From Tretioscincus oriximinensis (Eukaryota; Chordata; Lepidosauria; Squamata; Gymnophthalmidae), in contig JAJVDF010000777.1 in assembly GCA_022410635.1 (NCBI GenBank), positions 388,146 to 452,145 on the forward strand: DNA of 64,000 nucleotides, in the 5' to 3' direction. A program made the position numbers and the translations under genes. This document shows, one piece after another, positions 1-11,714 of the stretch. The notes under the pieces are model-generated. The model was not told where the DNA came from. It was given only the letters and a program-made list of their open reading frames with translations, and did no database searches. Numbering within the stretch: the stretch's first letter is position 1; every line of letters begins with the position of its first letter.

Positions 1-1000
1 CTTTTCCTTCCTTCCATCCCTTTCTCTTTTCTCACTTTCTCCTTCTCTAATTCTTACTTTCCTTTCTCATTTTCTCATCTTCTTTTCAGTCTCTTTTTCT
101 CTCTTTCTTTCCCACTCTCTTCCCTCCCCTCCCCTTTCCTTTTCCATCTCTCATATTCCTTCCTTCCTCTTTTCTTTGCTTCTTCCCTTGCTTTCTTTGC
201 CTCTTTTCCTTTCCCTCTCACTCTCCTTCCCTTTCTCTCTCCCCTTCTCGCTTTCTTTCTTCCCAATCAAGCCGGGGGTGGGGGTGGGTTTGTCTTTGGA
301 GAAGGGGAAGGGGGAGGCCTTCTCTGAGGGGTGGGTGGGATGGACATGCAGACCCCCCCCAGCAGTATCAACTGACTCCTCAATAGAGCCCCCCCCCTTC
401 GCTTGGCTTCAACAGCCTCCTGTTAGTCCTCTTGTGGTCCTCTTTCTGCTTCTCCACACCCTTCACTGTCCCTCCTGACCCCCTTGACTTTCTTGAACTT
501 GTATCCCCCTTGCAAGGTCCACTGTCCAGCCCGTCCCCTTCTGCAGCCTGAACTCTCCTGCTCTCTGCATGACCAAGACATCCTCTACTCAACCCAAACC
601 CAGCCACCCCTATCCCCCCAGATGTTCCAGCCGTTTAACAGGTTCCTTGCACAATCTGGGGAGATTTGCGCCCTCTGTCACCCACTCCCCTTCCTTCATC
701 TCCCCACCAGAACAGGCAACTATGTATCTTCTATTCTGTCCTGCCAAGTTCCATACCCCTCTCCTAGCTCCAGTTCCATGGTTTTCTCTCCTGTGCCTTT
801 ATTTCCACCCTCCCCTTTCCCATGGAACCCTAGAGGACAGGTAGCCGGTTTCCACACTGGGGGAGAAGAAAGAGGTGTGACACCCTAAAATACCATCCCC
901 CCCCCCCACCATGAACCTCCGTTTCTATGCAAAGATTTCACTCGTCCACGCAGATGTTTCTGTCAAAATGGAGGCTGTCAGAATAACAGAAGGGGGGAGG
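1..1000. other. Pyrimidine-rich low-complexity DNA, then unique sequence
   Basis: Bases 1-265 are an irregular CT-rich tract (TTCC, CTTT blocks). A G-rich patch follows at 271-345, then unique sequence with short C runs. No codon-like pattern or known repeat was recognised after base 350. Confidence 0.7.
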
Positions 1001-3360
1001 GAAACCGAGTGGGTATATATATATATATTCTTTTAATTTTCTCCTTTTGCCCCCACCCCATCACACACTATGGAAAACCTGTCACACATACCTCCCCTCC
1101 TCCCTCCACATACAATTCGTCTCATGGCTTTCTGCTTCTGGAAATGAAAAACAGGAAGGATGTGAACACTGGAATGCCAAAAAGGATATAAGCAGTTGGG
1201 ACTCAGACAAGGATTTTGTGAATCAGAGATTTGGAAGGAGTAAAAAAGGAATGAGAAAATGGGGCTGTAATTGAGACACAACTACCTATAGTAGGGTATT
1301 TCTGACATGTGGAAAAAGGAATATAAAACAAACCCAGAACAAAATAAAATCTAAGTTGAAGGTCCGGGCTTTCAATTCGAGTTGCCACGAGAAGGATTTC
1401 GGGGAACGTTTATGATTATTTTTATCCCTCTGATTTGCTCACCTATATGTGAATATATAGCATATGGTAAACGATAAACGGAAATATTATGTGGAAAACA
1501 AAGTGAGAAAAACGGATATAGTATATAAATACAAGACCTGTGAGGTCTCTGTGGTTTCAAGAATGTGGTACATTTATTTACATGATCCAAGGATGCATGT
1601 AAATACTTAAAAAAATATTATGGTATCTAAATGGAGATGTGTTTCTGTCCTGATAGGTTGGTGTTATTGATACGTAGAGATATATAGATGTTAATCAATA
1701 TATTGATATCAGTATTGTTGATTTTTCAGGTCCTTATTGCTATATATATCAATATATATGAAGCAATAGTGACTATATTCTTATACATGTTGCTGAACAT
1801 AAATAGAGAGAGACCTGAAAAATATCAACAATATCAGTGCCCAGTTTTTCTGATTGTGAATCCTATTTTTGAGCGGCAATTATTATCATCGCTATTTATT
1901 AGTAATTGAGTCCGGCCTGGCTTTATTGCGCGAGCGATAATCAGTATCTGTCTGCACACCCCTCCATCCTTCCCCTCTTTTATTTCATCTTTTACCCTCC
2001 CGATGTAATTAACATTTCGAGATGCTTTGGTGCTGGGCGTGAAGGGCAAGAAGCAATGAATGTTGCATCTGAAACAGCCCTGGGAAATTCTCCCAGGGAA
2101 ATGGAGCGCTTTGCTGCCAGGTTTTGGCACTAGGACTAATGCAGGGTTTGGAAACAACATAAAGCTGGGGATGAGGAAAGGGCGGGTTTCGGTCTGTTGT
2201 GTGCAATTTGGGTTATTATTTTAAGAAAAAAAAAGAGTAAAAGTGACGACTTTGAAGGAAGCATTGTTAGGGGTGTATTTTTGGATAGGGTAAAAAAATA
2301 AGTGGTGGGGAATTATTTAAGAATGCCATCTGCCTGTTCTGTTTGGCTTTTGAAATTTCGGTGGTGTGCACTTTGCCTTGTGAAACAACGCCATGCTCAG
2401 CTTGGATTTGATTCCAGTGATGGATTTTTTTTGGGGGGGGGGAGGAGAGGCACTGCGTGTGGGGGGGNGAAGGCGTGTGTGACGGTGGTGATGGAGGAGA
2501 ATGCGCTCGTGGTACCCAGCGTGCTCTACCAAAAGACACCAATGGCTGAAGAAATGCGCAAGAGCAGCAGGAGTGTTACAGATCTCACGGTCCGGCGGGG
2601 AGGTTAGCAGATCTATGGGCGCTTTGGCAGTGATGGGAAGCGGATGAAGCATGGGCTGGGGATGGGCGAGTGGCTGGGTTTTGTGAAGGTCAAGCCGGGT
2701 GGGGTGTTTTGTGCTTTTGGCAAGTTTAGGGTTCGGAATGCCAGTTTGCTGAGGGGACAAGGAAGGAACCAATTTGCCACCGTGGTCCATGATACAGGCA
2801 GCCCCACTGGTGGTGACTCTTGATGGATGAGGGGTCAGAAGGTCATGCCAAGATCCTGGGGTCCTTGGGGACTTGCTTGGAGACAAGGTGTTCTCTTTGA
2901 CGCTTTGCTCGTGAAATCTAGGCCTTCATGGTAGTGACAACGAGGAAACATCACCGGGAGGACTGTGGACTGTAGGAAGACAGATGCTTGATGTTTCCAT
3001 TGGCTGTGAAACCTGGTCAGAGAACTCTCAGAATAATTTGCAGATGAGGAGAGATGTAAGATAAAAGGACATAACGAAGCCTAGGGAGATCCAGAGAGGT
3101 ACCCTCAGACCTATGAGAGTTTCTAGGTGGACGTTTTGACAGGTTTGCCAGAGGTCACTGTTAATATATCGGAGATTTGATTCCAGTTCCCGATGTCCCT
3201 GGGTGACATTGTGTTTCTCCTTCGTGCTGTCAGCATGACGAGAAACTCACTTGTCCGGGTGCCGAGGAAAATGGATTATGACAGCCCTTCCTGCTGATGG
3301 AGCAGAGGCATACCGCCTGCTTCCCCAAAATGGCTGCAGAAAGAGCTGATAGTTGCCTCA
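1001..3360. other. Mostly unique sequence, possible conserved non-coding DNA
   Basis: Apart from a short TA run near 1013-1028 and a foldback at 1709-1837, this stretch shows none of the common repeats of the window. It has scattered CpG dinucleotides in 1370-2160 (for example GCGCGAGCG near 1930) and homeodomain-like TAATTA near 2007. The N at 2468 follows a G run. It may include intronic enhancers, but conservation was not tested. Confidence 0.4.
1709..1837. repeat. Long imperfect foldback (hairpin)
   Basis: The arm at 1709-1733 (TCAGTATTGTTGATTTTTCA then GGTCC) pairs with the arm at 1811-1837, its imperfect reverse complement. Inside it, ATTGCTATATATA at 1736-1748 pairs with TATATATGAAGCAAT at 1753-1767. 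Either a degenerate MITE or a structured RNA when transcribed. Confidence 0.65.
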
Positions 3361-3529
3361 CTTCAAAGGCTTTGGGCGTTGAGGCACTTTAGCAAGAAGC
3401 AGCTGCGAGTGACAAAAGGAAGGAAGAAACCAGTTGCGTTTGCACACACCTGTGTGAGTTTTCGGAAAGGTGAGCAGACCAACACCCGTGTTTCTCTTGG
3501 CAAAGCAGAGGAGATAAGGAATCCATCAG

Positions 3530-4098
3530 AAAAAAGGTACAAAAAAGGGCAACAAGAAAAGACCTCCCTTATGAAATCTGGCGGCAACATCTGGGTCTCT
3601 TCAGCCTGGAAAGATGGCGTTTAAGAGGTGATCTGATTGAAGTGTATAAAACCATGCATGGAATGGATAAGGTGAATAGAGAAAAAATATTTTCTCTATC
3701 ACACAACACTAGAGCCAAGGGGCATTCCTTGCAACTGATGGCCAGAAGAGTAAGGAAAGACAAAGGCCAGTGTTTTTTTACTCAGTGGGTGGAATTTACT
3801 TGTAGAAGAGGTGGTAGTCACTAGTAGCCCAGATGGCTTTAAGACAGGATTAGACATGTTCATGGACACCAAGGGTATAAATAGCTACTAGGAGGGCTCT
3901 CTTGATACTCTTGAATTAGGATGGAGCAATAGGCAGGATTCCTGAAATACCATTTGTAGGGAGTCAAGAACTGGTGAGGGTTTTACCTTCTTCTGTTCAG
4001 ACTGCCCAGGTGCAATTGGTGGGCCATTGTGTGAGACAGGAGGCTGGACTAGCTGGGCTCTGGCCCCATTTAGCAGGGCTCCTCTTATGGTCTTAAGG
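3530..4098 (+). mobile_element. CR1-like LINE 3' fragment
   Basis: The decayed end of the reverse-transcriptase frame is readable: RATRKDLPYE-like, then LFSLERWRLRGDLIEVYKTM and MDKVNREKIFSLSHNTRAKG. The usual 3' UTR follows with GGGAGTCAAGAACTGG and the end GGGCTCCTCTTATGGTCTTA. Stops and frameshifts break the frame. Confidence 0.85.
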
Positions 4099-4415
4099 GA
4101 CAAAGCTGGGGCAGAACTTTAACAACAGAAGCAGGTGTGACCAAACAATTATGGCTGCCAGGGAATTTACCGCATGCTTGTGCACCTGCATTATGGGGAT
4201 TTGTATTGCTTTCTTGTCCACCTGTTAGCTGGAGATAAATTCTAGATGTTGATGTCCTTTGTCCGAGTCCAAAGAGGGCAACCAGCAGAACCAGAGTTCC
4301 GGTTTCTACATTCTCAAGCTCTTTTACGGAGTCTGGAAAAGGCAATAAAAACAAATCTTTATTTTATATTATGTTTGTAATAAGCATTCATCTGTGGAGC
4401 ATGGATCCCATCAGT

Positions 4416-4954
4416 TAGGCTGACCAGATGACCCTTTTTGGGGGGGGGGAGAACCCAGTTTTGGGGTGTCTAGCCTGCCCTCCTGGGGGGGGGAGGCATT
4501 TCCCTGGATTTTGCTGAGGAAAAAAAATCACTGCACCACCACTAGGGAGCACTGACATCTGGGGCCAGCTCCTGGAGGCACCCTCCCCTCAGTAAAAAAT
4601 AAGAATTCTCGCACACTTCAAAAATTTCTCACACACTTAAAAAAATTATATTTGATTTTTTTTAAAAAAAAATCAATGCACCAACACTAGGAGGTTCTGG
4701 CAACCAGGGGCAGCTCTTGAAGGCACCCTCCCTTCTGTAAAAAAATTAAAAAATTCTGATGCACTCCACAAATTCTCACACAGTTTAAAAATTCTTGCAC
4801 ATGGAAAAAAAATTCTCACCTGCTTCACAGATTTCTCCGGAGGGAATTTCGGAAGGGAATGCATGTTGGCGGGTAATTTGCATATTTATGAATATGCAAA
4901 TTAGCATGAATATTAATTACCCTGGTTTGGACCTCAGAAAATCTGGTCAGTCTA
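4416..4954. mobile_element. TA-flanked foldback MITE, long form (copy A)
   Basis: It starts TAGGCTGACCAGATGACCC and ends AAATCTGGTCAGTCTA, giving inverted ends with TA at both borders. Inside are two tandem units of about 145 bp, beginning CACTGCACCACCACTAGGGA near 4531 and again near 4675, then a CTCAGTAAAAAATAA segment. Near the right end lie paired octamers ATTTGCAT (4876-4883) and ATGCAAAT (4894-4901). TA borders suggest the Tc1/mariner type; no transposase is present. Confidence 0.75.
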
Positions 4955-5017
4955 CATCAATGCAAGATTCAATGAAAGATCTCAAGGGGTTCGATTTCTA
5001 GTCTAGTAGGCAGCCTT

Positions 5018-5375
5018 AGTCATAGAAAAGAATTGGAAGGGACTTCCAGGGTCATGGGGTCCAACCCCCTGCTCAATGCAGGATTCACTAAACCATCCCG
5101 GACAGATGGTTGCCCAGCAAAGGAGAACGCACCACCTCCAGGGCAAACTGTTCCACTGGTTCATCACCCTGACTGTTAGAACGTTTTTACTAATAACTGT
5201 CCTGTATCTCCTCCCTTGTAGGTTCATCTCATTGTTTCTAATCCTTCCATATGTCCATGAAAACAGGGCTGATCACTCTGCCTTGTAGCAGCCGTTCAGA
5301 TACTTCAAGGCAGGTACAGGTCTCATCTCAGACATCTCTTTTGCAGACTAAACATCCCATGATCCTTCTCCCGTT
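5018..5375 (-). mobile_element. CR1-like LINE 3' fragment, second subfamily
   Basis: Reading starts GAATTGGAAGGGACTTCCAG, then GGGTCCAACCCCCTGCTCAA, and continues to AGACTAAACATCCCATGATC. This is the reverse complement of the CR1 group whose 3' end is CCAACTCTATGATTCTATG. The complementary strand encodes the broken ...NFLTVRVMNQWNSLP reverse-transcriptase tail. Confidence 0.85.
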
Positions 5376-5404
5376 TCTTATAGTTAGACCAAAAGCAATG
5401 AAGA

Positions 5405-7400
5405 GAAAGAAGTGTCATTTACCAGAATATCTAGGGAGGGATCCTTTAGCACCTGAGAGACTAACAAGAAAAGGGCAGACAGCATAAGCTTTTCTAAACA
5501 AATCTACTTCTTCAGAAGTATGTAGGTATCCATGGATGAAAGATAGATAGACAGATAGATAGATACATACGGACATACATACATACATATACTGCTCAAA
5601 ACAATTAATGGAACACTTTAACATATACCTGTATATTCTGGCCAGGCAAGATAGCAGGCAACATAAGTTTTCATTGGTAAGTCCTTTTCTTCAGATGCTA
5701 CGTAACAAAGAAGACACTTTACATTTCAGCACTCTGGTGAGTTTATACCCCTAGTCACACACAAAGATTTCCATTGATTCTATGGCATCTGAAAAAAGTT
5801 GTCTTGTCTGCGAAAGCTCCTTCTGGTAATCTTTTTCTTGTTAGTCTGCAAGGTGCTACGAGACCGCTTTGCTAAATGTTCAACCTAGCATAGCTATTTC
5901 TTTGAAATGAAACAATACAAGTGTGGGTGACAGTGTAAGGTCGCAGACAGGCCTGTGCAAACTCCACCTGAATGTGGTGGATCGCGGTACTGTCAGCAGC
6001 GGGTGTGGAAAAGAAAAAGTCTTTAATGCACTGGTTGAATGACTCACGCCTTCCTCCTTTTGCCATTATGGGCCAGGAAGCCTCTGCAGATTCCTTCCAT
6101 GAAGGAAATATCATAGTGATGTAGGCACACTTTCTTTGCTAAGTAACACGCTTGTGTCTTGGGTTCCTACATACTGTGTATAAGCTCCTCCTGCAGCAGG
6201 GCTGGTTCAGTGTAACAATAAGGTCTTGGCCTTGGGATGAAGAATTTAGATTTGCAAATGGAAACCTCTGCTTTTTTTGCAGAACTGCATTTTAGCTGAC
6301 TGTACAAGGCAAGACCATTGTATTTTTGCTGCTGATTCTGAACTTCTTTTTTTTTTTTTTTACCTCTGGGACTAACCTGCTTCTTCAGAAAAGGGGTTCT
6401 TGAAATTAAAAATGCTCCCCAATGCTGTTTAGAGGTTTAGCTACTCCAGCCAGAAACCTCTAAACCAAGTCAGGTAAATTGCAGGGTCTAATTTTCCTGC
6501 CCGTGTGCCAAAGTAAAACAAATCCAAATTCCTGACCTATGGAAAGCCAAGCAAAGGTTCTCTGGGGTAAACATTGCTCTGTCTCCTAAGATGAGTTGCA
6601 GGTTTTAACTTCCATCAGTATGAACAAGAGAAATTTCCTTGTGCTAAAAATCTTGCAAAGAGGTATTGTAGCCTAGAGACTAACAAGAAAAAGATAGGCT
6701 TGCGTGAACGTTCTTAGACAAATCTGCTGCTTCTTCAGATGGATGGATGGAGAGAGAGAGGGAGAGATTCTAGAAAGAGGAGACTACCAAAAAAAGGGGT
6801 TTCAGAGAAATAGCCGTGTTAGTTAAGAAAGTCAAGTAAGGGGCTAGTAGCACTTGGAGACTAACAAGAGAAAGGTGGGTAGCCTGAGCTTTCGTAGACA
6901 CATCTACAGATTCTAGGGGATCAATGTCAGGAACAGATTTGATAGGAAACTAAGTGTAGGAGATGACAAAGAACATGCAAATGTGCTATGGGGATTAACT
7001 GGGTGAGAAAAACAGCTTAAAGTGCAGAAGTTAATCCTCTTAAGTGGAGGGAAATGCCTGGAGGAAAGAAATGCAGCTGGGTAATGTGCACCAATAAAAA
7101 TGCAGAAAAGGGGAGAGCAAATCAATCCAAGAATGCCCTCAGGAGACTATGAAGTTAACTGGTGTTATAATGTTAACAGTGTGCCAGGAAATAAATTTCC
7201 TTGTGTTAAAAAATCTTGCAAAGAGATCCTGTAGCATCTTAAAGACAAGTAAAAGGGAGGAAGTATGAGCTTTCATAGACAAGTCTGTTTCTTTAGCTAG
7301 CTAGTTAATCTAGTGAGGAGATTTAGTAGCATCTTAGAGATTATCAAGAAAAAAGTAGGCAACAGGAGTTATTGTAGACAACTCCTCTTCTTCAGTCTGA
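5405..7400. mobile_element. Cluster of Penelope-like element fragments
   Basis: At least seven short copies at about 5420-5522, 5640-5700, 5787-5877, 6660-6742, 6796-6912, 7200-7295 and 7315-7395. They share GAGACTAACAAGAAAAAG, AGCTTTCGTAGACAA and TCTACTTCTTCAGA on one strand or its complement. This is the widespread reptile repeat associated with Penelope-like retroelement ends; the family name comes from recall and was not searched. About 5880-6650 between them is unique, ending in a T run near 6343-6360. Confidence 0.65.
5537..5595. repeat. GATA/CATA microsatellite
   Basis: Imperfect tetranucleotide tract of GATAGATA, then ACATACATAC units. Confidence 0.85.
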
Positions 7401-7481
7401 GGCTTCCTTTCTTTCAGGTCAAAATGTTATCCATCTCTATGGCCATTGCTGTGGACTCATGCACAGAAATAAGTCATGGTG

Positions 7482-7681
7482 TAGGGTGACCAGATGACCT
7501 CTTTTTGGGTGGGTGGGTTTGAAAACCTGGTTTTGGGGTGCCTCCCAGTTTTTTCTGAGGAATTTATTTTCAAAAAAAGATTTTTTTTAAAAAAAATATT
7601 TTTTCCTCAGAAAAAAATGGGAGGGACCCCCAAAACAGGTTTTCAACCCCCCTTCCCAAAACGGGTCATCGGGTCAGCCTA
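7482..7681. mobile_element. TA-flanked foldback MITE, short palindromic form (copy B)
   Basis: A 200-bp near-palindrome that starts TAGGGTGACCAGATGACC and ends GGGTCATCGGGTCAGCCTA. The arms extend inward through GGTTTTGGGGTGCCTCCCAG and its complement to a short A/T centre. TA is present at both borders. Confidence 0.85.
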
Positions 7682-7862
7682 ATGAGGCATGGTGCTGCAA
7701 GAGGTTAAGGGCTTTTCGTCAGTCATGGAAAAAGCTGAGCACCCTGTACTGGCCTCAACCTCAGCCAACCCAGCTGTTCGAAAGCAAAGAAATTTGTAAG
7801 TAGATAAACGCAATATGGTGGGAGAAATAGAATAGATGTAAGCCTTCAGGTGAAAATTAAAA
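7681..7862 (+). mobile_element. tRNA-derived SINE, truncated
   Basis: A tRNA-like head GCATGGTGCTGCAAGAGGTTAA is followed by the body block CAGCCAACCCAGCTGTTCGA and GTAAGTAGATAAA. The usual 3' tail is largely missing. Other copies in the window show the complete form. Confidence 0.7.
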
Positions 7863-8730
7863 ATTTAAGCCACTCTGTTTCCCTTGAACCTCACAACAAC
7901 CCTGAAAGATGGGTTGGGCCAAGAGGTAACAAGTGGCCGAAAGTTCAGTGCAGATCTAAGCCCACCAGCCTCTTGGATCCTAGTCAGCTGTCCCTAGCCA
8001 CTGTGAGCACGGAGGTAAAACAGATAAGGCTCAGCTGGGTTTGGATTGGGGTCAAGGATTGGCAGCAGATGGCAAAAACAGCTGCAGTGGTTTGCCTAGG
8101 GCTGTCTGCACCCAGAATGCCTTGCTCCTGTGTACCTTGGCAGCATGTGTTAAGCAACATTCCTAGAAACCACAGCCACTGTTATTTTGGGAAGGGGGGA
8201 AAGTGGTCATGGGCTGTACTAAATCTACATTCCATAGGATGTACCTGGGGTAACGTAGAACAAAGATTTGTTTTCTCTTGAGTGTGATATGTTTGCTTAA
8301 ACATACAGTGCCATTGAATGTTAGAGAAGTCTGCTTAATGGGGCAAAAGCCTATTGGTCTTACCCAGTGGATCATCAGTGGCACCTGGATATCTCAAGCA
8401 GAAGAAGGCAAACCCGGGCTGTTCTCCACTCCCTGCAAAGGGTAGGATCAAGAGATCTGTAGCGATTGGCTTAGAACTACCCAGGCTGCTAGCTATCACC
8501 ACCTCTTCTTGGACTTAAGTCTATGAAGCAGTGACCCTCTGGGTAAAAAATAAATAAAAATTCATTTTATTTTTATAATATTAATAAAAATAACATGCAG
8601 GCTCTGTTGTTAGTTTAGCCCTTCTGTTTCATCTGCTTTTATAACCTTTTTATTTTAGTTAATAATAATATAATAATTATTTCATTTTCATAACCAGCCC
8701 TGTATCCTGAGATCCGTGGATATAGGGCAG
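7863..8730. other. No gene seen; unique and A/T-rich sequence
   Basis: Sequence without recognised repeats to about 8520, then A/T-rich DNA with AATAA and TTATTT blocks leading into microsatellites. An open frame at 7850-8281 has no recognisable domain and is probably chance. Confidence 0.6.
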
Positions 8731-8735
8731 GATAT

Positions 8736-8764
8736 TATATATATATATATATATATATAAATGT

Positions 8765-8796
<32 letters not shown>

Positions 8797-8820
8797 TTGT
8801 TGTTGTTGTTGTTGTTGTTT
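8736..8820. repeat. Compound microsatellite (AT)n-(AAT)n-(GTT)n
   Basis: (AT)n at 8736-8759, (AAT)n at 8766-8796 and (TTG)n at 8797-8820. The phrase TAGCCCTTCTGTTTCATCTG occurs both upstream (about 8616) and downstream (about 8820), which suggests a small local duplication around the repeat. Confidence 0.9.
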
Positions 8821-9149
8821 TAGCCCTTCTGTTTCATCTGCTTTTATAACCATTTTATTGGGACCTCTGGAAATAGTGCAAGATAGAAATACAAATTAAT
8901 AATTATTCTAATATATGAATGACCGGTCACCACCTGTAAAACCAGGAGCATCAGTTGATTCATTTTATACAGAAGTTAATCTTTATGCCTTCCCTCACCC
9001 AGCTTTCTCATGCACACACAATTACATTTCTGGGTGGTTTATGAATAGGAAAAGGCTCGTCTGGATTCTCTTTGTCCCAATACAACCATCTTCGAATCGA
9101 CCAAGCTTTCAGGGACAGAGTAGGAAAGGGATCTTGGGGTGCTGTTGGG

Positions 9150-9850
9150 CACCTCAATGAAAGTGTCAACCCAGGGTGCAGCAGCAGTGAAAAAAACAAA
9201 ATCAATGTTAGGCATAATTAGAAAGGGAATTGAAAATAGGTTGGCAAGTGTTGTTTTACCTCTTTTCAAATCTATGGTGAGGCCACATTTGGAATCCTAA
9301 CCCTAACCCCACATCATAGAAAGGATATTGTGGAACTGGAAAAGGAGCAAAAAAGGGCCACAAGAATGAGCAAGGGACTGGAACACAAATCCCCTTATGA
9401 AATCAGGCTGCAACGTTTAGGCCTCTTCAGCCATGAAAGACGGCAGTTAAGAGGTGATCTAATGGAAATATTTATAATCATGCATGGGATGGATAAGGTG
9501 ACTAGAGAAACATTTCTATCACACAACACTAGGACTAGAGGACACTCCTTGAAGCTGATGGGTAGAAGGGTTTGGACAGACAAGGGTCATTGATCTGTGC
9601 AATTCACTTCCAGAAAAGGTGGTGGTAGCTAGCAGCCTGGATAGCTTCAAAATAGGGTTAGATAGATTCATGGAAGACAGGTGTATTAATAGCTATTAGG
9701 ATGGGAAACGGGAAGTATTCTTGAATTGCCATTTGCGGGGAGTCAAGAACAGGTGATTGAGACTGACCTAAGGCAACTGGTGGGTCACTGTGTGAGACAG
9801 AATGCTGAACTAGATGGGCTCCGGCTCCACTCAGCGGAGCTCCTCTTATG
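9150..9850 (+). mobile_element. CR1-like LINE 3' fragment
   Basis: The broken reverse-transcriptase tail reads ELEKEQKRATRMSKGLEHKS, then YEIRLQRLGLFSHERRQLRG. The 3' UTR ends GCGGAGCTCCTCTTATGG. It is a typical 5'-truncated insertion with indels. Confidence 0.88.
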
Positions 9851-10084
9851 GCACTCCCCACCTTCCTTCAGAGAAGGGCAGCTTTGATTTTGGCTTTAAT
9901 TTGTGGTCCTCATACATCTACTTGAATCTGGTATAGCTCCGGATTATCCCATACACACAGAGCGTGCACAGAATTTTTTTGTGACTTCACTTCTTGTGCG
10001 CAGTACCAAAAGTGATGTCACTTTCTGCTGCACACAGGATGTGAGGTCAAAATGATGTCACTTCCAGTAAAATGGCTGCCCCCA

Positions 10085-10292
10085 TAGCTGAGCAGATTAC
10101 CCCTTTGGGGGGGGGTTAGAAACCCGTTTTTGGAGTGCCTCACGGTTTTTGCTGAGGAAATTTATTTTCAAAAAAGTTTTATTTTTGAAAAAAAATTCTA
10201 TTTTTAATTTTGTTTTCCTCAGGAAAAACTGGGAGGTACTGCAAATCCGGTTTTTCACCCCCCCCAAAAAAAGGGGTCATCTGGTCAGCCTA
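10085..10292. mobile_element. TA-flanked foldback MITE, short form (copy C)
   Basis: About 208 bp with borders TAGCTGAGCAGATTACCCC and GGGGTCATCTGGTCAGCCTA and TA at both ends. The arms are near-complementary around an A/T centre. CACTTCTTGTGC and GATGTCACTTCC-like repeats lie just upstream. Confidence 0.82.
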
Positions 10293-10715
10293 ACCACATA
10301 ATGTAGGAACATAGGAACAGAAGAATTAAAAGCAGCAAAAATTAGGATGTTGATACATAGGAATATAAAAACATGAACGCAGGGATGAAGAACATAACAA
10401 GAATGAAAGAGAATGAAAACATAGAAATACAAACATTAAGAACATAGAAATGTAAAAACCTTCCTCTGACTGGGAAATAAAATGTAATAGAGTATTAACA
10501 TTAATCGTTCTATGCTCCTTGGAAGAAGTATAGAATAATATCAAATAAATATAAAACATATCTATGCTGTGTCATACATCTAAGGTAGTCGCTCTCCAAT
10601 ACCACAGAGGAGCTGGCAGAATAAAACTGAGTTATGTGTTATACAATTAATAATTTATTTATTATTATTTTAATTAATAATTATTAATAATAACAATAAT
10701 TATCAACATCCTCAT
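10293..10715. other. No gene; A-rich dispersed sequence
   Basis: Repeated GAACATA/AACATAGAAAT phrases, then AT-rich DNA with TTATTTATTATTATT. This may be a decayed CR1 tail array. Confidence 0.4.
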
Positions 10716-10835
10716 CCTCATAAGAACATAAGAGGAGCCATGCTGAATGGAGCCAGAGCTTATCTAGTCTAGCATTCTGTCTCACACAGAGGCCTACCAA
10801 TTGCACCTGGGCAGTCTGAACCAGAAGGCAAAATC
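10716..10835 (-). mobile_element. CR1-like LINE 3' end
   Basis: Starts ATAAGAACATAAGAGGAGCC and continues CTAGCATTCTGTCTCACACA and TTGCACCTGGGCAGTCTGAA, the reverse complement of the CR1 terminus. Confidence 0.85.
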
Positions 10836-10839
10836 TCAT

Positions 10840-11159
10840 CCTCATCTTCATCTTCATCATTATTATTGATGGTATTTAATCAGTCTGCCCAGTCGCAATT
10901 GGGGGGACTATGAATTTGTCTTATTCTAGGCGATATCTTGGGACAGAGCTTGGGCAACCACATGCCAGTGTAGACCAGGGCATGTAGTTGGCAGGATCGT
11001 ATTCGGAGATAAAAGGCTCCGTGGGGACAGGACCATAGTGGGGTACCTTATCTGTAGCAAGATGAACTCAATGGAACAGGAAGTGCTATGGGTTTTTTGG
11101 CCAAATAGGTGAATGGAGAAGTGCCTTGATGGAGAATATAGCTCTGAGAAACTTGTAAA

Positions 11160-11207
<48 letters not shown>

Positions 11208-11300
11208 GTCGTCGGCGTCGGCGTCGGCGTCGTCGTCATCATTATTACCATCACTACTACTGCTATCATCAATTGCCATGTTTTGTAAATATGTTACAAT
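10840..11300. repeat. ATC, ATT and GTC/GGC trinucleotide tracts
   Basis: TCATCTTCATC units lie at about 10840-10868, (ATT)n at 11160-11207 and GTCGTC/GGCGTC units at 11208-11240. Homopolymeric Leu, Ile, Asn and Asp frames across this stretch are translations of the repeat, not genes. The remaining sequence to 11700 is unique without a recognised gene. Confidence 0.9.
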
Positions 11301-11714
11301 ATTGCACATTACAGTCAAAACACATGCAGGGATTAAATGGAAACAAAATAGGGAGGCTCTGTTGATTCTGCCTAGTAAACACTGAGGCTGGCCAGTTAAA
11401 GTTCTTGCCTTCAGTAAACCATCTTCTAGGCTGCCTTCCGCCTTTCTATGCAAACAGCGTATGGTGGCCTCCACTAGCCCTGCACGATTTGCATAAATGC
11501 TGGGCTTGTTCACGCACAATGTTTCAGTTCCAGGTTTGGCCTTGTCGTGTCTCCTGCTCTGTCCACGTGACCTTGGTAATATGAAGGGTAGGACTGTGAA
11601 CAATTTGAGCCAGCATTCTGTCCAAAAAATAGGATGCGTGCGTGAGGACTAAAGACAAAATTATCAATTTATGTATTTACTAATCGAATTAGTCCATTGC
11701 ATTACAGTAATGCA

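Noticed and set aside
2302..2886. Open frames over the G-rich stretch near 2.4-2.9 kb
   Set aside because: They cross a G run and an N, on both strands at once, with no recognisable motif.
9293..9312. Telomere-like CCTAACCCTAACCCC
   Set aside because: Only two units, inside a CR1 copy.
10926..11603. 225-residue frame with Asp and Asn runs on the minus strand
   Set aside because: Driven by the (ATT)n and GTC/GGC microsatellites; no conserved sequence outside them.
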